Source: DASUSF01 sp036375275
GTDB taxonomy: Bacteria > Pseudomonadota > Alphaproteobacteria > Geminicoccales > Geminicoccaceae
Length of the DNA: 8,709 nucleotides
Assembly: GCA_036375275.1 (NCBI GenBank)
Contig: DASUSF010000319.1
Location: forward strand, 1 to 8,709
Reading direction: 5' to 3'
Part shown: positions 1 to 5,838 of the stretch, piece after piece
Position numbering within the stretch: position 1 is the stretch's first letter
Layout: each line of letters opens with the position of its first letter
Program-made: the position numbers and the translations under genes
Notes under the pieces: generated by a model
The model's database searches: none
The model's input: the letters and a program-made list of their open reading frames with translations, nothing else
Told to the model about the DNA's origin: nothing

Positions 1-419
1 CCGCCGCCGAGGCCGCCCATGCGGTCGAGTTCCTGGACCGCCTGCCGGACGGCTTCCGGACCTTCCTCGGCGAGAAGGGGGTGCGCCTGTCCGGCGGCCA
101 GCGGCAGCGGATCGCGATCGCCCGGGCGCTGCTCAAGGACCCGGCCGTGCTGCTCCTCGACGAGGCGACCAGCTCGCTCGACGCCGAGAGCGAGCGCCTG
201 GTCCAGCACGCCCTCGAGCGGCTGATGCGCGGCCGCACCAGCCTGGTCATCGCCCACCGCCTCGCGACCGTCCTCAAGGCCGACCGGATCCTGGTCATGG
301 AGGAAGGCCGGGTGGTGGCATCCGGCACCCACAACGAGCTGATCGAGCAGGACGGCCTCTACGCCCGGCTCGCGGAGCTGCAGTTCGACGTCGACCGGCG
401 CCTCGCCGCTGCGGAGTAG
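1..419 (+). CDS. ABC exporter (MsbA/type I fused permease-ATPase), C-terminal part of the ATPase domain
   Basis: Only the last 138 codons are in the window; the reading frame enters at base 3 and the start lies off the left edge. The visible part is the second half of an ABC nucleotide-binding domain. The signature LSGGQ is at visible residues 29-33, Walker B VLLLDEA at 49-55 with the catalytic Glu at 54, the D-loop SSLD at 57-60 and the switch His in IAHR at 85. The run from signature to Walker B and the late 'GRVVASGTHNEL' stretch are typical of exporters with membrane and ATPase domains fused in one chain (MsbA, lipid and multidrug exporters), which act in the inner membrane as dimers. The transmembrane half is missing, so the substrate cannot be told. 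All visible catalytic motifs are intact. A dipeptidase gene starts 7 bases after the stop, which suggests co-transcription. The family call is firm; the exporter subtype is inferred. Confidence 0.93.
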   Translation, partial: AAEAAHAVEFLDRLPDGFRTFLGEKGVRLSGGQRQRIAIARALLKDPAVLLLDEATSSLDAESERLVQHALERLMRGRTSLVIAHRLATVLKADRILVMEEGRVVASGTHNELIEQDGLYARLAELQFDVDRRLAAAE

Positions 420-426
420 CAGACAC

Positions 427-1497
427 GTGATCGATCATGGAGCCGACCGGGCACCGGTCCCGGTCTTCGACGGCCACAACGACGCCTTCCTCGCCCTGGA
501 GCGCGATCCCGACCGCCCGGACAGCTTCGCCGAGCGGTCCGAACGCGGCCATCTCGACCTGCCACGGGCGGAGGAGGGCGGCTTCGCCGGCGGGTTCTTC
601 GCCCTGTTCACGCCCTCCGGCAAGGCCATGGGCCCGCGCTCCAAGGACGTCGCCGACCGCTACGAGCTGCCCTTCCCGCCGACCCCGTCGCTCACCCGCG
701 CGCTCCGCTTCACCGGCCGCCTCGCCGCCCGCCTGTTCCGGACCGAGCGCGAGACGGAGGGCCGCTTCAAGGTGGTCCGGACGGTCGCCGAGATCCGGGA
801 CTGCCTGCGCGACGGGACCCTCGCCGCGATCTTCCACATCGAGGGCGCCGAGGCGATCGACGGCCGCTTCGATGCGCTCGAGGTCCTGCACCAGGCCGGC
901 CTCCGCTCGCTCGGCCCGGTCTGGAGCCGGCCCAACGCCTTCGGCCACGGCGTGCCCTTCAAGTTCCCGAGCTCGCCCGACACCGGCCCCGGGCTCACCG
1001 ACGCCGGCAAGGCGCTGGTCCGGGCGTGCAACCAGCTCGGGATCCTGATCGACCTCTCGCACCTCAACGAGAAGGGCTTCTGGGACGTCGCCGGCCTGTC
1101 CGACGCGCCGCTGGTCGCGACCCACTCGAACGTCCACGCGATCTGCCCGATCAGCCGGAACCTGACCGACCGCCAGCTCGCCGCGATCCGCGAGAGCGAC
1201 GGGATGGTCGGGCTCAACTTCGCGGTCAGCATGCTGCGCGAGGACGGCAAGCCGGACGCCGAGACGCCGCTGACGGTGATGGTCCGCCACCTCGACCACC
1301 TGATCGAGCACCTGGGCGAGGACCGGGTCGGCCTGGGGTCGGACTTCGACGGCACCGTCGTGCCCAAGGCGATCGGCGACGCGGCCGGGCTGCAGAACCT
1401 GATCCAGGCCTGCCGGGAGGCGGGCTACGGCGAGCCGCTGATCCGGAAGCTCGCGCACCAGAACTGGCTCCGGGTCCTCGAGCGCACGTGGGGCTAG
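427..1497 (+). CDS. Membrane-dipeptidase family (peptidase M19) zinc dipeptidase
   Basis: A 356-residue protein of the renal-dipeptidase-like M19 family, binuclear zinc enzymes of the amidohydrolase fold that cleave dipeptides. The family's ligands are visible: H17 and D19 in DGHND, the bridging E139 in FHIEGAEAI, H212 in IDLSH and H233 in ATHSN. The substrate-side residues R244 (SRNLTD) and D306 (GSDFDG) are also present, so an active enzyme is expected. No signal peptide or membrane segment is seen, so it is probably cytoplasmic, unlike the lipid-anchored mammalian enzyme. The GTG at 427 is chosen because it puts the metal motif near the N-terminus as usual and lies 7 bases after the ABC gene; a GGAG lies about 10 bases upstream, inside the end of that gene. 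An ATG at 437 is in another frame. Pairing with an exporter is suggestive only: whether the enzyme recycles peptides, D-amino-acid dipeptides or something else cannot be told. Confidence 0.93.
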   Translation: MIDHGADRAPVPVFDGHNDAFLALERDPDRPDSFAERSERGHLDLPRAEEGGFAGGFFALFTPSGKAMGPRSKDVADRYELPFPPTPSLTRALRFTGRLAARLFRTERETEGRFKVVRTVAEIRDCLRDGTLAAIFHIEGAEAIDGRFDALEVLHQAGLRSLGPVWSRPNAFGHGVPFKFPSSPDTGPGLTDAGKALVRACNQLGILIDLSHLNEKGFWDVAGLSDAPLVATHSNVHAICPISRNLTDRQLAAIRESDGMVGLNFAVSMLREDGKPDAETPLTVMVRHLDHLIEHLGEDRVGLGSDFDGTVVPKAIGDAAGLQNLIQACREAGYGEPLIRKLAHQNWLRVLERTWG

Positions 1498-1517
1498 CCG
1501 GGGCGCCGGCGCCCCGG
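1498..1517. terminator. Perfect 20-base palindrome after the dipeptidase stop, possible hairpin terminator
   Basis: Right after the dipeptidase TAG comes CCGGGGCGCC followed by its exact reverse complement. In RNA it could fold into a very stable GC-only stem with a tight loop. Its position between a stop codon and the next promoter fits a transcription terminator, but no T-run follows (the next bases are acgcgggggg). It would therefore be a non-canonical terminator, a 3' end stabiliser, or a dyad binding site upstream of the rpmH promoter. The palindrome is seen directly; the role is inferred. Confidence 0.4.
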
Positions 1518-1543
1518 ACGCGGGGGGAACGCCGCCGGCGCGT

Positions 1544-1572
1544 TTGACAGGCGGCGGCACCGCCCATATATG
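1544..1572 (+). promoter_or_regulatory. Sigma-70-type promoter of the rpmH operon
   Basis: A perfect -35 hexamer TTGACA (1544-1549) is followed by a 17-base spacer and the -10-like TATATG (1567-1572). This is the only AT-rich island in an otherwise GC-rich intergenic stretch. Transcription would start near base 1579 and give a leader of about 30 bases before the rpmH GTG. A strong promoter is expected for a ribosomal protein gene, and it probably drives the whole rpmH-to-argB operon, since no comparable promoter is seen inside it. Confidence 0.75.
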
Positions 1573-1608
1573 AGGCGCCGGCAATCTCTCTTGGGCGAGG
1601 CAGCACTC

Positions 1609-1743
1609 GTGAAGCGGACGTATCAGCCGAGCCGGATCGTGCGCAAGCGGCGGCATGGGTTCAGGTCCCGCATGTCGACGGTCGGCGGGCGCCGCGTCAT
1701 CGCCCGGCGCCGGGCGCGCGGCCGCAAGCGGCTGTCGGCCTGA
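1609..1743 (+). CDS. rpmH: Large ribosomal subunit protein bL34
   Basis: A 44-residue, highly basic protein beginning MKRTYQPS and ending RARGRKRLSA, with KRRHGFRSRM in the middle. This is the full length and hallmark sequence of L34, a small protein bound to 23S rRNA in the 50S subunit. The start is GTG at 1609, fixed by the invariant KRTYQPS N-terminus; a GAGG at 1597-1600 lies 8 bases upstream as the ribosome binding site. It is the first gene of the operon, directly behind a TTGACA/TATATG promoter, and is followed by rnpA as in most bacteria. A non-ATG start in so highly expressed a gene is slightly unusual. Identity is essentially certain. Confidence 0.97.
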   Translation: MKRTYQPSRIVRKRRHGFRSRMSTVGGRRVIARRRARGRKRLSA

Positions 1744-1783
1744 GACGGAGCCGGTCGCGGGCGGCGCGCCGGACCGTGCGCCG

Positions 1784-2173
1784 GTGGTTCGCCTGCGCCA
1801 CCGCCGCGAGTTCCTGGCGGCGCGGCACGGGCGGCGGGTGGTGACGCCGGGGTTCGTGCTGCAGGCGGTGCCGAGGCAGGCCCGGGACGACGTCGGCCTG
1901 ATCGGTTTGGGCTTTACCGTCAGCCGCAAGGTTGGTAAGGCGGTGGCCCGCAATCGCGCCCGTCGTCGGCTGCGCGAGGCTGCGCGGGCGGTGTTCCCCG
2001 GCCCGGCGCATCCGGGCACAAACTACGTGATCGTAGCACGCGCATCCGTCCTGACATGTCCTTTCGATCGCCTTCAGCACGACCTGCGCGAGGCTCTGGA
2101 GCGCGTGAGCCGGACGGGCGGTCGGTCGCGGTCCGGATCCTCAGCGGCGCGATCCACGTCTACCGCTACCTGA
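1784..2173 (+). CDS. rnpA: Ribonuclease P protein component
   Basis: Encodes the basic protein subunit (129 residues from this start) that partners RNase P RNA in maturing tRNA 5' ends. The family signature is clear: GFTVSRKVGKAVARNRARRR at residues 43-62, with the RNR-type RNA-binding motif, preceded by an N-terminal RRxEF-type segment (RHRREFL, residues 5-11). GTG at 1784 is chosen because it gives the usual family N-terminus and lies 40 bases after rpmH; its ribosome binding site is weak. The frame stays open upstream to an ATG at 1655 inside rpmH, but that extension is Gly/Ala/Arg-rich shadow sequence. The C-terminal tail after about residue 110 (Ser/Arg/Thr-rich) is read over the start of yidD in another frame and resembles no RnpA sequence I know; it is probably a tolerated extension. 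The family call is firm; the exact start is moderately sure. Confidence 0.93.
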   Translation: MVRLRHRREFLAARHGRRVVTPGFVLQAVPRQARDDVGLIGLGFTVSRKVGKAVARNRARRRLREAARAVFPGPAHPGTNYVIVARASVLTCPFDRLQHDLREALERVSRTGGRSRSGSSAARSTSTAT

Positions 2174-2367
2174 TCTCGCCGGCGCTGCCGCCGCGCTGCC
2201 GGTACCTGCCGACCTGCTCCGGCTACGCGCTCGAGGCGCTCGAGCAGCACGGCGCTCTCGCCGGCGGCTGGCTCGCGCTCCGGCGCGTGGCGCGCTGCCA
2301 TCCTCTCGGCGGGTCCGGGCTCGACCCGGTCCCGCCCCGGCGACCCGTGGCCGACGGCCGGCCCTGA
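2056..2367 (+). CDS. yidD: Membrane protein insertion efficiency factor YidD
   Basis: A small protein of the YidD family, which sits at the inner face of the cytoplasmic membrane and aids insertion of YidC-dependent proteins. The core is clear: an amphipathic N-terminal helix (about residues 27-42, ending YRYLISP), then PPRCRYLPTCSGYALEAL with C48 and C54, and RCHPLGGSGLDPVP with C81. The core is about 70 residues, the family's normal size. The only ATG/GTG/TTG start in frame before the core is the ATG at 2056, which adds about 26 non-conserved residues and overlaps rnpA by 118 bases. Either the protein has this extension or translation begins at a non-standard codon nearer 2125-2131 (GTC codons). 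It lies between rnpA and yidC, as is standard. The function is secure; the start is not. Confidence 0.9.
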   Translation: MSFRSPSARPARGSGAREPDGRSVAVRILSGAIHVYRYLISPALPPRCRYLPTCSGYALEALEQHGALAGGWLALRRVARCHPLGGSGLDPVPPRRPVADGRP

Positions 2368-2403
2368 GCTACGCCGCGCACGACTTCGGAGTACGCCGCC
2401 GCC

Positions 2404-4152
2404 ATGCCCGAGCAACGCAATCTGATTCTCGCCATCGTGCTGTCGGTGACGATCATCATCGCGTTCCAGTACTTCTACGAGCTGCCGCGGATTCAGGAAG
2501 CGCAGCAGCGCCAGGCGGAGATCGCGGAGACGGTCGAGAGCGAGGCGCCGGCGGTCGGCAGCGAGGCCGAGGGGGTGCGCCCGCAGCCGCCGGGCAGCGG
2601 CGCGCCGGCGGTCGAGGCGAGCCGCGAGCAGGCCGTCGACGGCAGCCCGCGCCTGCCCTTCGACAACGGCCGGGTGCGCGGCTCGATCGCGCTCCAGGGG
2701 GGCCGGATCGACGATCTCGTCCTGCCCGACTACCGGGTCGGGCTCGAGCCCGGCTCGCCGCCGGTGAGCCTGCTCAACCCGCCCGGCACGCCGGACCCCT
2801 ACTTCGCCGAGTTCGGCTGGGTGCCGGCCGAGAGCGGGGTTCCCGCCCCGGACAGCAGCTCCGTCTGGCAGACCGATGCCGAGCGCCTGACCCCGGACCA
2901 GCCGGTCACGCTCCGGCTCGAGACCGACGGCGGGCTGGTCTACGAGCGCGAGATCGCGCTCGACGACGACTACCTGTTCACGATCACGCAACGGGTCATC
3001 AACCAGCGCGACGAGCCGGTGACCCTGCATCCCTACGGCCTGATCAGCCGCTGGGGCACCCCGCCGACCCTCGGGTTCTTCATCCTCCACGAGGGCCCGA
3101 TCGGGGTGATCGACGGCCAGCTCGAGGAGATCGACTACGACGACCTCCAGGAGACCGGCACCATCGCCGCCGACAGCACCGGCGGCTGGATCGGCATCAC
3201 CGACAAGTACTGGCTGACCTCGCTGCTCCCCGACCAGGACGAGCCGCTGCGCACCGTCTTCCGCCACTCGCTCGCCGACGGCCAGGACCGCTACCAGGTC
3301 GACTACCTCCGCGAGCCGGTGACCGTGGCGCCCGGGCAGAGCGCGGAGGTGGTCGACCGCATCTTCGCCGGCGCCAAGGAGGTCGACCTGCTCGACGCCT
3401 ATGGCGAGCAGTTCGGCGTGCCGCTGTTCGACCGTGCGGTCGACTTCGGCTGGTTCTACTTCCTGACCAAGCCGTTCTTCCACATCCTGCACGCGCTCTA
3501 CCAGGTCGTGGGCAACTACGGCGTCGCCATCCTGATCTTCACCCTCCTGGTCAAGATCATCTTCTTCCCGCTCGCCAACAAATCCTACCGGGCGATGAGC
3601 AAGATGAAGAAGCTCCAGCCCGACATGATGCGCCTGCGCGAGCAGTACGGCGACGACAAGGCGCGCATGAACCAGGAGCTGATGGCGCTGTACAAGAAGG
3701 AGCAGGTCAACCCGATGTCGGGCTGTCTGCCGATCCTGGTCCAGATCCCGGTGTTCTTCGCGCTCTACAAGGTGCTGTTCGTGTCGATCGAGATGCGGCA
3801 CGCGCCGTTCTTCGGCTGGATCCACGACCTGTCGGCACCGGACCCGACGTCGGTGTTCAACCTGTTCGGCCTGCTGCCCTTCGATCCGCCGGCCTTCCTG
3901 ATGATCGGGGTCTGGCCGCTGCTGATGGGCGCGACCATGCTGCTCCAGACCAAGCTCAACCCGCAGCCGGCCGATCCGATCCAGGCCAAGGTGATGATGC
4001 TGCTGCCGCTCATGTTCATCTTCCTGTTCGCGACCTTCCCGGCCGGCCTCGTGATCTACTGGACCTGGAACAACGTCCTCTCGATCGCGCAGCAGTGGGG
4101 CATCATGCGGCTGGACCCGGGGACCCGGCCGGCCAAGACCAAGACGATATGA
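2404..4152 (+). CDS. yidC: Membrane protein insertase YidC (Oxa1 family)
   Basis: A 582-residue inner-membrane insertase that places proteins into the membrane alone or with SecYEG. Its layout is that of Gram-negative YidC. A first membrane helix lies at about residues 6-25, then an acidic and Pro/Ala-rich linker (about 40-80) and a large periplasmic beta domain (about 85-335). The conserved Oxa1 domain runs from about 350 to 565, with further membrane helices near 366-390, 440-460, 495-515 and 530-555. Between the first two of these lies the cytoplasmic hairpin KMKKLQPDMMRLREQYGDD. The groove position that is Arg in E. coli and Bacillus is Lys here (K384 in LLVKIIFFPLANKSYRAMSK), which to my knowledge is common in alphaproteobacteria. 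The ATG at 2404 gives the standard N-terminus; GGAG at 2388-2391 is 12 bases upstream. It follows yidD by 36 bases, and its TGA overlaps the ATG of engB. Confidence 0.97.
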   Translation: MPEQRNLILAIVLSVTIIIAFQYFYELPRIQEAQQRQAEIAETVESEAPAVGSEAEGVRPQPPGSGAPAVEASREQAVDGSPRLPFDNGRVRGSIALQGGRIDDLVLPDYRVGLEPGSPPVSLLNPPGTPDPYFAEFGWVPAESGVPAPDSSSVWQTDAERLTPDQPVTLRLETDGGLVYEREIALDDDYLFTITQRVINQRDEPVTLHPYGLISRWGTPPTLGFFILHEGPIGVIDGQLEEIDYDDLQETGTIAADSTGGWIGITDKYWLTSLLPDQDEPLRTVFRHSLADGQDRYQVDYLREPVTVAPGQSAEVVDRIFAGAKEVDLLDAYGEQFGVPLFDRAVDFGWFYFLTKPFFHILHALYQVVGNYGVAILIFTLLVKIIFFPLANKSYRAMSKMKKLQPDMMRLREQYGDDKARMNQELMALYKKEQVNPMSGCLPILVQIPVFFALYKVLFVSIEMRHAPFFGWIHDLSAPDPTSVFNLFGLLPFDPPAFLMIGVWPLLMGATMLLQTKLNPQPADPIQAKVMMLLPLMFIFLFATFPAGLVIYWTWNNVLSIAQQWGIMRLDPGTRPAKTKTI

Positions 4153-4826
4153 CGGCCCGGGCCGCGCCCGGCCTGCCGGAAGACGATCCGGACGCGCCCG
4201 TCCTCGAGGCCGGGCGGCAGCTGTTCGCGCGCCCCTGCACCTTCGTGCGCGGCGTCGCGGACCTGGACCAGCTGCCCGAGGCGGGCCTGCCCGAGGTCGC
4301 CTTCGCCGGCCGCTCCAACGTCGGCAAGTCGAGCCTGATCAACCGCCTCACCAACCGCGGCCGCCTCGCCCGGACCTCCAACACCCCCGGGCGCACGCAG
4401 CAGATCAACTTCTTCGACCTCGGTGGCGAGCTGATGCTGGTCGACCTCCCGGGCCACGGCTTCGCCCAGGCGCCGAAGACCCTGGTGCTCGGCTGGCAGC
4501 GGCTGGTCCGGGCGTATCTGCGCGGCCGGAGCGTGCTGCGCCGGGTGTGCGTCCTGATCGACGCCCGCCACGGGCCGAAGGAGAGCGACCGGGAGCTGTT
4601 CGGGATGCTCGGCGAGGCGGGGGTGGGCTTTCAGGTGCTGCTCACCAAGACCGACCTGGTCCGGGCGAGCGCGCTCGAGGACCTGTGCGAGCCGCTGGCC
4701 CTGGAGCTCGCCGCCCGCCCGGCGGCGCACCCGGAGATCCTCCGGACCAGCGCCCGGACCGGCGCCGGGATCGAGGAGCTGCGCGCGAGCCTCGCGGCCC
4801 TGCGCGACCTGGAGGCCGAGCCATGA
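4149..4826 (+). CDS. engB: Ribosome biogenesis GTPase EngB (YihA/YsxC)
   Basis: A 225-residue cytoplasmic GTPase of the TrmE-Era-EngA-EngB-Septin group, needed for late assembly of the 50S subunit. All G motifs are visible: G1 GRSNVGKSS at 54-62, the G2 region NTPGRTQ at 78-84 with the key Thr, G3 DLPGHG at 99-104, G4 TKTD at 166-169 and G5 TSARTG at 200-205. G3 reads PGHG where most family members read PGYG, a mild variation. The ATG at 4149 overlaps the yidC stop in ATGA, so translation is probably coupled; no ribosome binding site is seen. The frame is open further upstream to 4095, but that would run inside yidC. About 30 residues before the conserved FxRGVA segment make the N-terminus slightly longer than in E. 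coli. The call is very secure. Confidence 0.96.
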   Translation: MTARAAPGLPEDDPDAPVLEAGRQLFARPCTFVRGVADLDQLPEAGLPEVAFAGRSNVGKSSLINRLTNRGRLARTSNTPGRTQQINFFDLGGELMLVDLPGHGFAQAPKTLVLGWQRLVRAYLRGRSVLRRVCVLIDARHGPKESDRELFGMLGEAGVGFQVLLTKTDLVRASALEDLCEPLALELAARPAAHPEILRTSARTGAGIEELRASLAALRDLEAEP

Positions 4827-5713
4827 GCGTCGAGGCGCAGCACCGGGTGGCCAGCACCCTGGTCGAGGCGCTCCCCTACATGCGCCGCTTCGCCGGGACG
4901 ACCTTCGTGATCAAGTACGGCGGCCACGCCATGGGCTCGCCGGAGCTCGCGCGCGACTTCGCCCGCGACGTGGTGCTGCTCAAGCAGGTCGGCATCAACC
5001 CGGTCGTGGTCCACGGCGGCGGGCCGCAGATCAAGGCGATGCTGGACCGGCTCAAGATCAAGAGCGAGTTCGTCCAGGGGCTGCGGGTCACCGACGCCGC
5101 GACGGTCGAGATCGTGGAGATGGTCCTCGCCGGCTCGATCAACAAGCAGATCGTGACCGCCATCCAGGGCGCGGGCGGGCGTGCGGTCGGCCTGTCGGGC
5201 AAGGACGCCGGCCTGATCGGCGCGGTCAAGGTGACCCGGACCCGGCGCGATGCCGACAGCTCGATCGAGCGGGTCCTGGACCTCGGCTTCGTCGGCGAGC
5301 CCGCCCGGATCGACCGCCGGGTGCTCGACGTCTTCGCCACGACCGACCTGATCCCGGTGATCGCGCCGATCGGCCTCGGCGAGGATGGCGAGACCTACAA
5401 CATCAACGCCGACACCGCAGCGGGCGCGATCGCAGGGGCGCTGGCGGCGAAGAAGCTGATCATGCTGACCGACGTCGAGGGCGTGCTCGACGAGCGCCGC
5501 CGCCTGATCTCGCGGATGACCCGCGACGAGGCGCGGCGCCTGATCGCCGACGGCACGGCGAGCGGCGGCATGATCCCGAAGCTCGAGACCTGCCTCGCGG
5601 CGCTCGATGCCGGGGTCGAGGCGGCGCACATCCTGGACGGCCGCCTGCCGCACGTGGTGCTGCTCGAGACCTTCACCGAAGCCGGCGTCGGCACCAAGCT
5701 CGGCGGCGATTGA
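4823..5713 (+). CDS. argB: Acetylglutamate kinase
   Basis: Catalyses ATP-dependent phosphorylation of N-acetyl-L-glutamate, the second step of arginine biosynthesis, in the cytoplasm. The 296-residue protein has the amino-acid-kinase motifs: KYGGHAM with K31, HGGGPQI at 64-70, the substrate arginine R88 (GLRVTD), YNINAD at 192-197 with N193 and D197, and GGMIPK ending at K253. About 27 residues precede the first strand, and the C-terminus carries H277 and LLETFTEAGVGT. Both features are known from hexameric, arginine-inhibited acetylglutamate kinases and absent from the short E. coli form, so feedback control by arginine is inferred. The ATG at 4823 overlaps the engB stop (ATGA) and has GGAGG at 4811-4815, 7 bases upstream. 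The frame stays open far upstream within engB, but this start matches the family. The attachment of argB to the yidC-engB group is typical of alphaproteobacteria. Confidence 0.97.
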   Translation: MSVEAQHRVASTLVEALPYMRRFAGTTFVIKYGGHAMGSPELARDFARDVVLLKQVGINPVVVHGGGPQIKAMLDRLKIKSEFVQGLRVTDAATVEIVEMVLAGSINKQIVTAIQGAGGRAVGLSGKDAGLIGAVKVTRTRRDADSSIERVLDLGFVGEPARIDRRVLDVFATTDLIPVIAPIGLGEDGETYNINADTAAGAIAGALAAKKLIMLTDVEGVLDERRRLISRMTRDEARRLIADGTASGGMIPKLETCLAALDAGVEAAHILDGRLPHVVLLETFTEAGVGTKLGGD

Positions 5714-5763
5714 CGGGCTCGGGCGGCGCCGTGCGGCGTCGTCGCGCCAGCATGGGAGGGCGG

Positions 5764-5793
5764 GCCGGGTCCGGGATTGCCCGGTTGCCCGGC
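5764..5793 (+). other. Two-part GC stem-loop between argB and the methyltransferase gene
   Basis: An inner stem CCGGG/CCCGG (5771-5775 with 5780-5784, loop ATTG) sits inside an outer stem GCCGGG/CCCGGC (5764-5769 with 5788-5793), separated by a 1-base and a 3-base bulge. It lies midway in the 125-base gap after the argB stop. There is no T-run, so it is not a classic terminator; it could slow transcription or protect the 3' end of the operon mRNA. In such GC-rich DNA a chance hairpin is possible. Confidence 0.3.
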
Positions 5794-5838
5794 ATGCCAC
5801 AGATTGCACTCCGGCGTCGGGCGCGCACGGAGGGGTAG

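Noticed and set aside
295..2019. 574-codon open frame on the - strand across the dipeptidase, rpmH and rnpA
   Set aside because: It is the antisense shadow of well-identified + strand genes; its protein is Arg/Ala/Gly/Pro-rich with no recognisable domain. Long shadow frames are expected at this GC content.
2074..3825. 583-codon open frame on the - strand opposite yidD and yidC
   Set aside because: It lies opposite a complete YidC; the sequence is low-complexity Arg/Glu/Leu/Val-rich shadow without domains.
4547..4822. Upstream extension of the argB frame to 4547
   Set aside because: It would run through the G4/G5 half of EngB in another frame and adds Arg/Gly/Pro-rich sequence absent from ArgB; the ATG at 4823 with GGAGG fits the family.
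5777..5805. Possible promoter before the methyltransferase gene (TTGCCC, 17 bases, CAGATT)
   Set aside because: Only three of six -10 bases match and the region is hairpin-rich, so it is too weak to call.
4631..5809. 392-codon open frame on the - strand opposite argB
   Set aside because: ArgB is unmistakable on the + strand; the antisense protein is His/Asp/Arg-rich shadow sequence.
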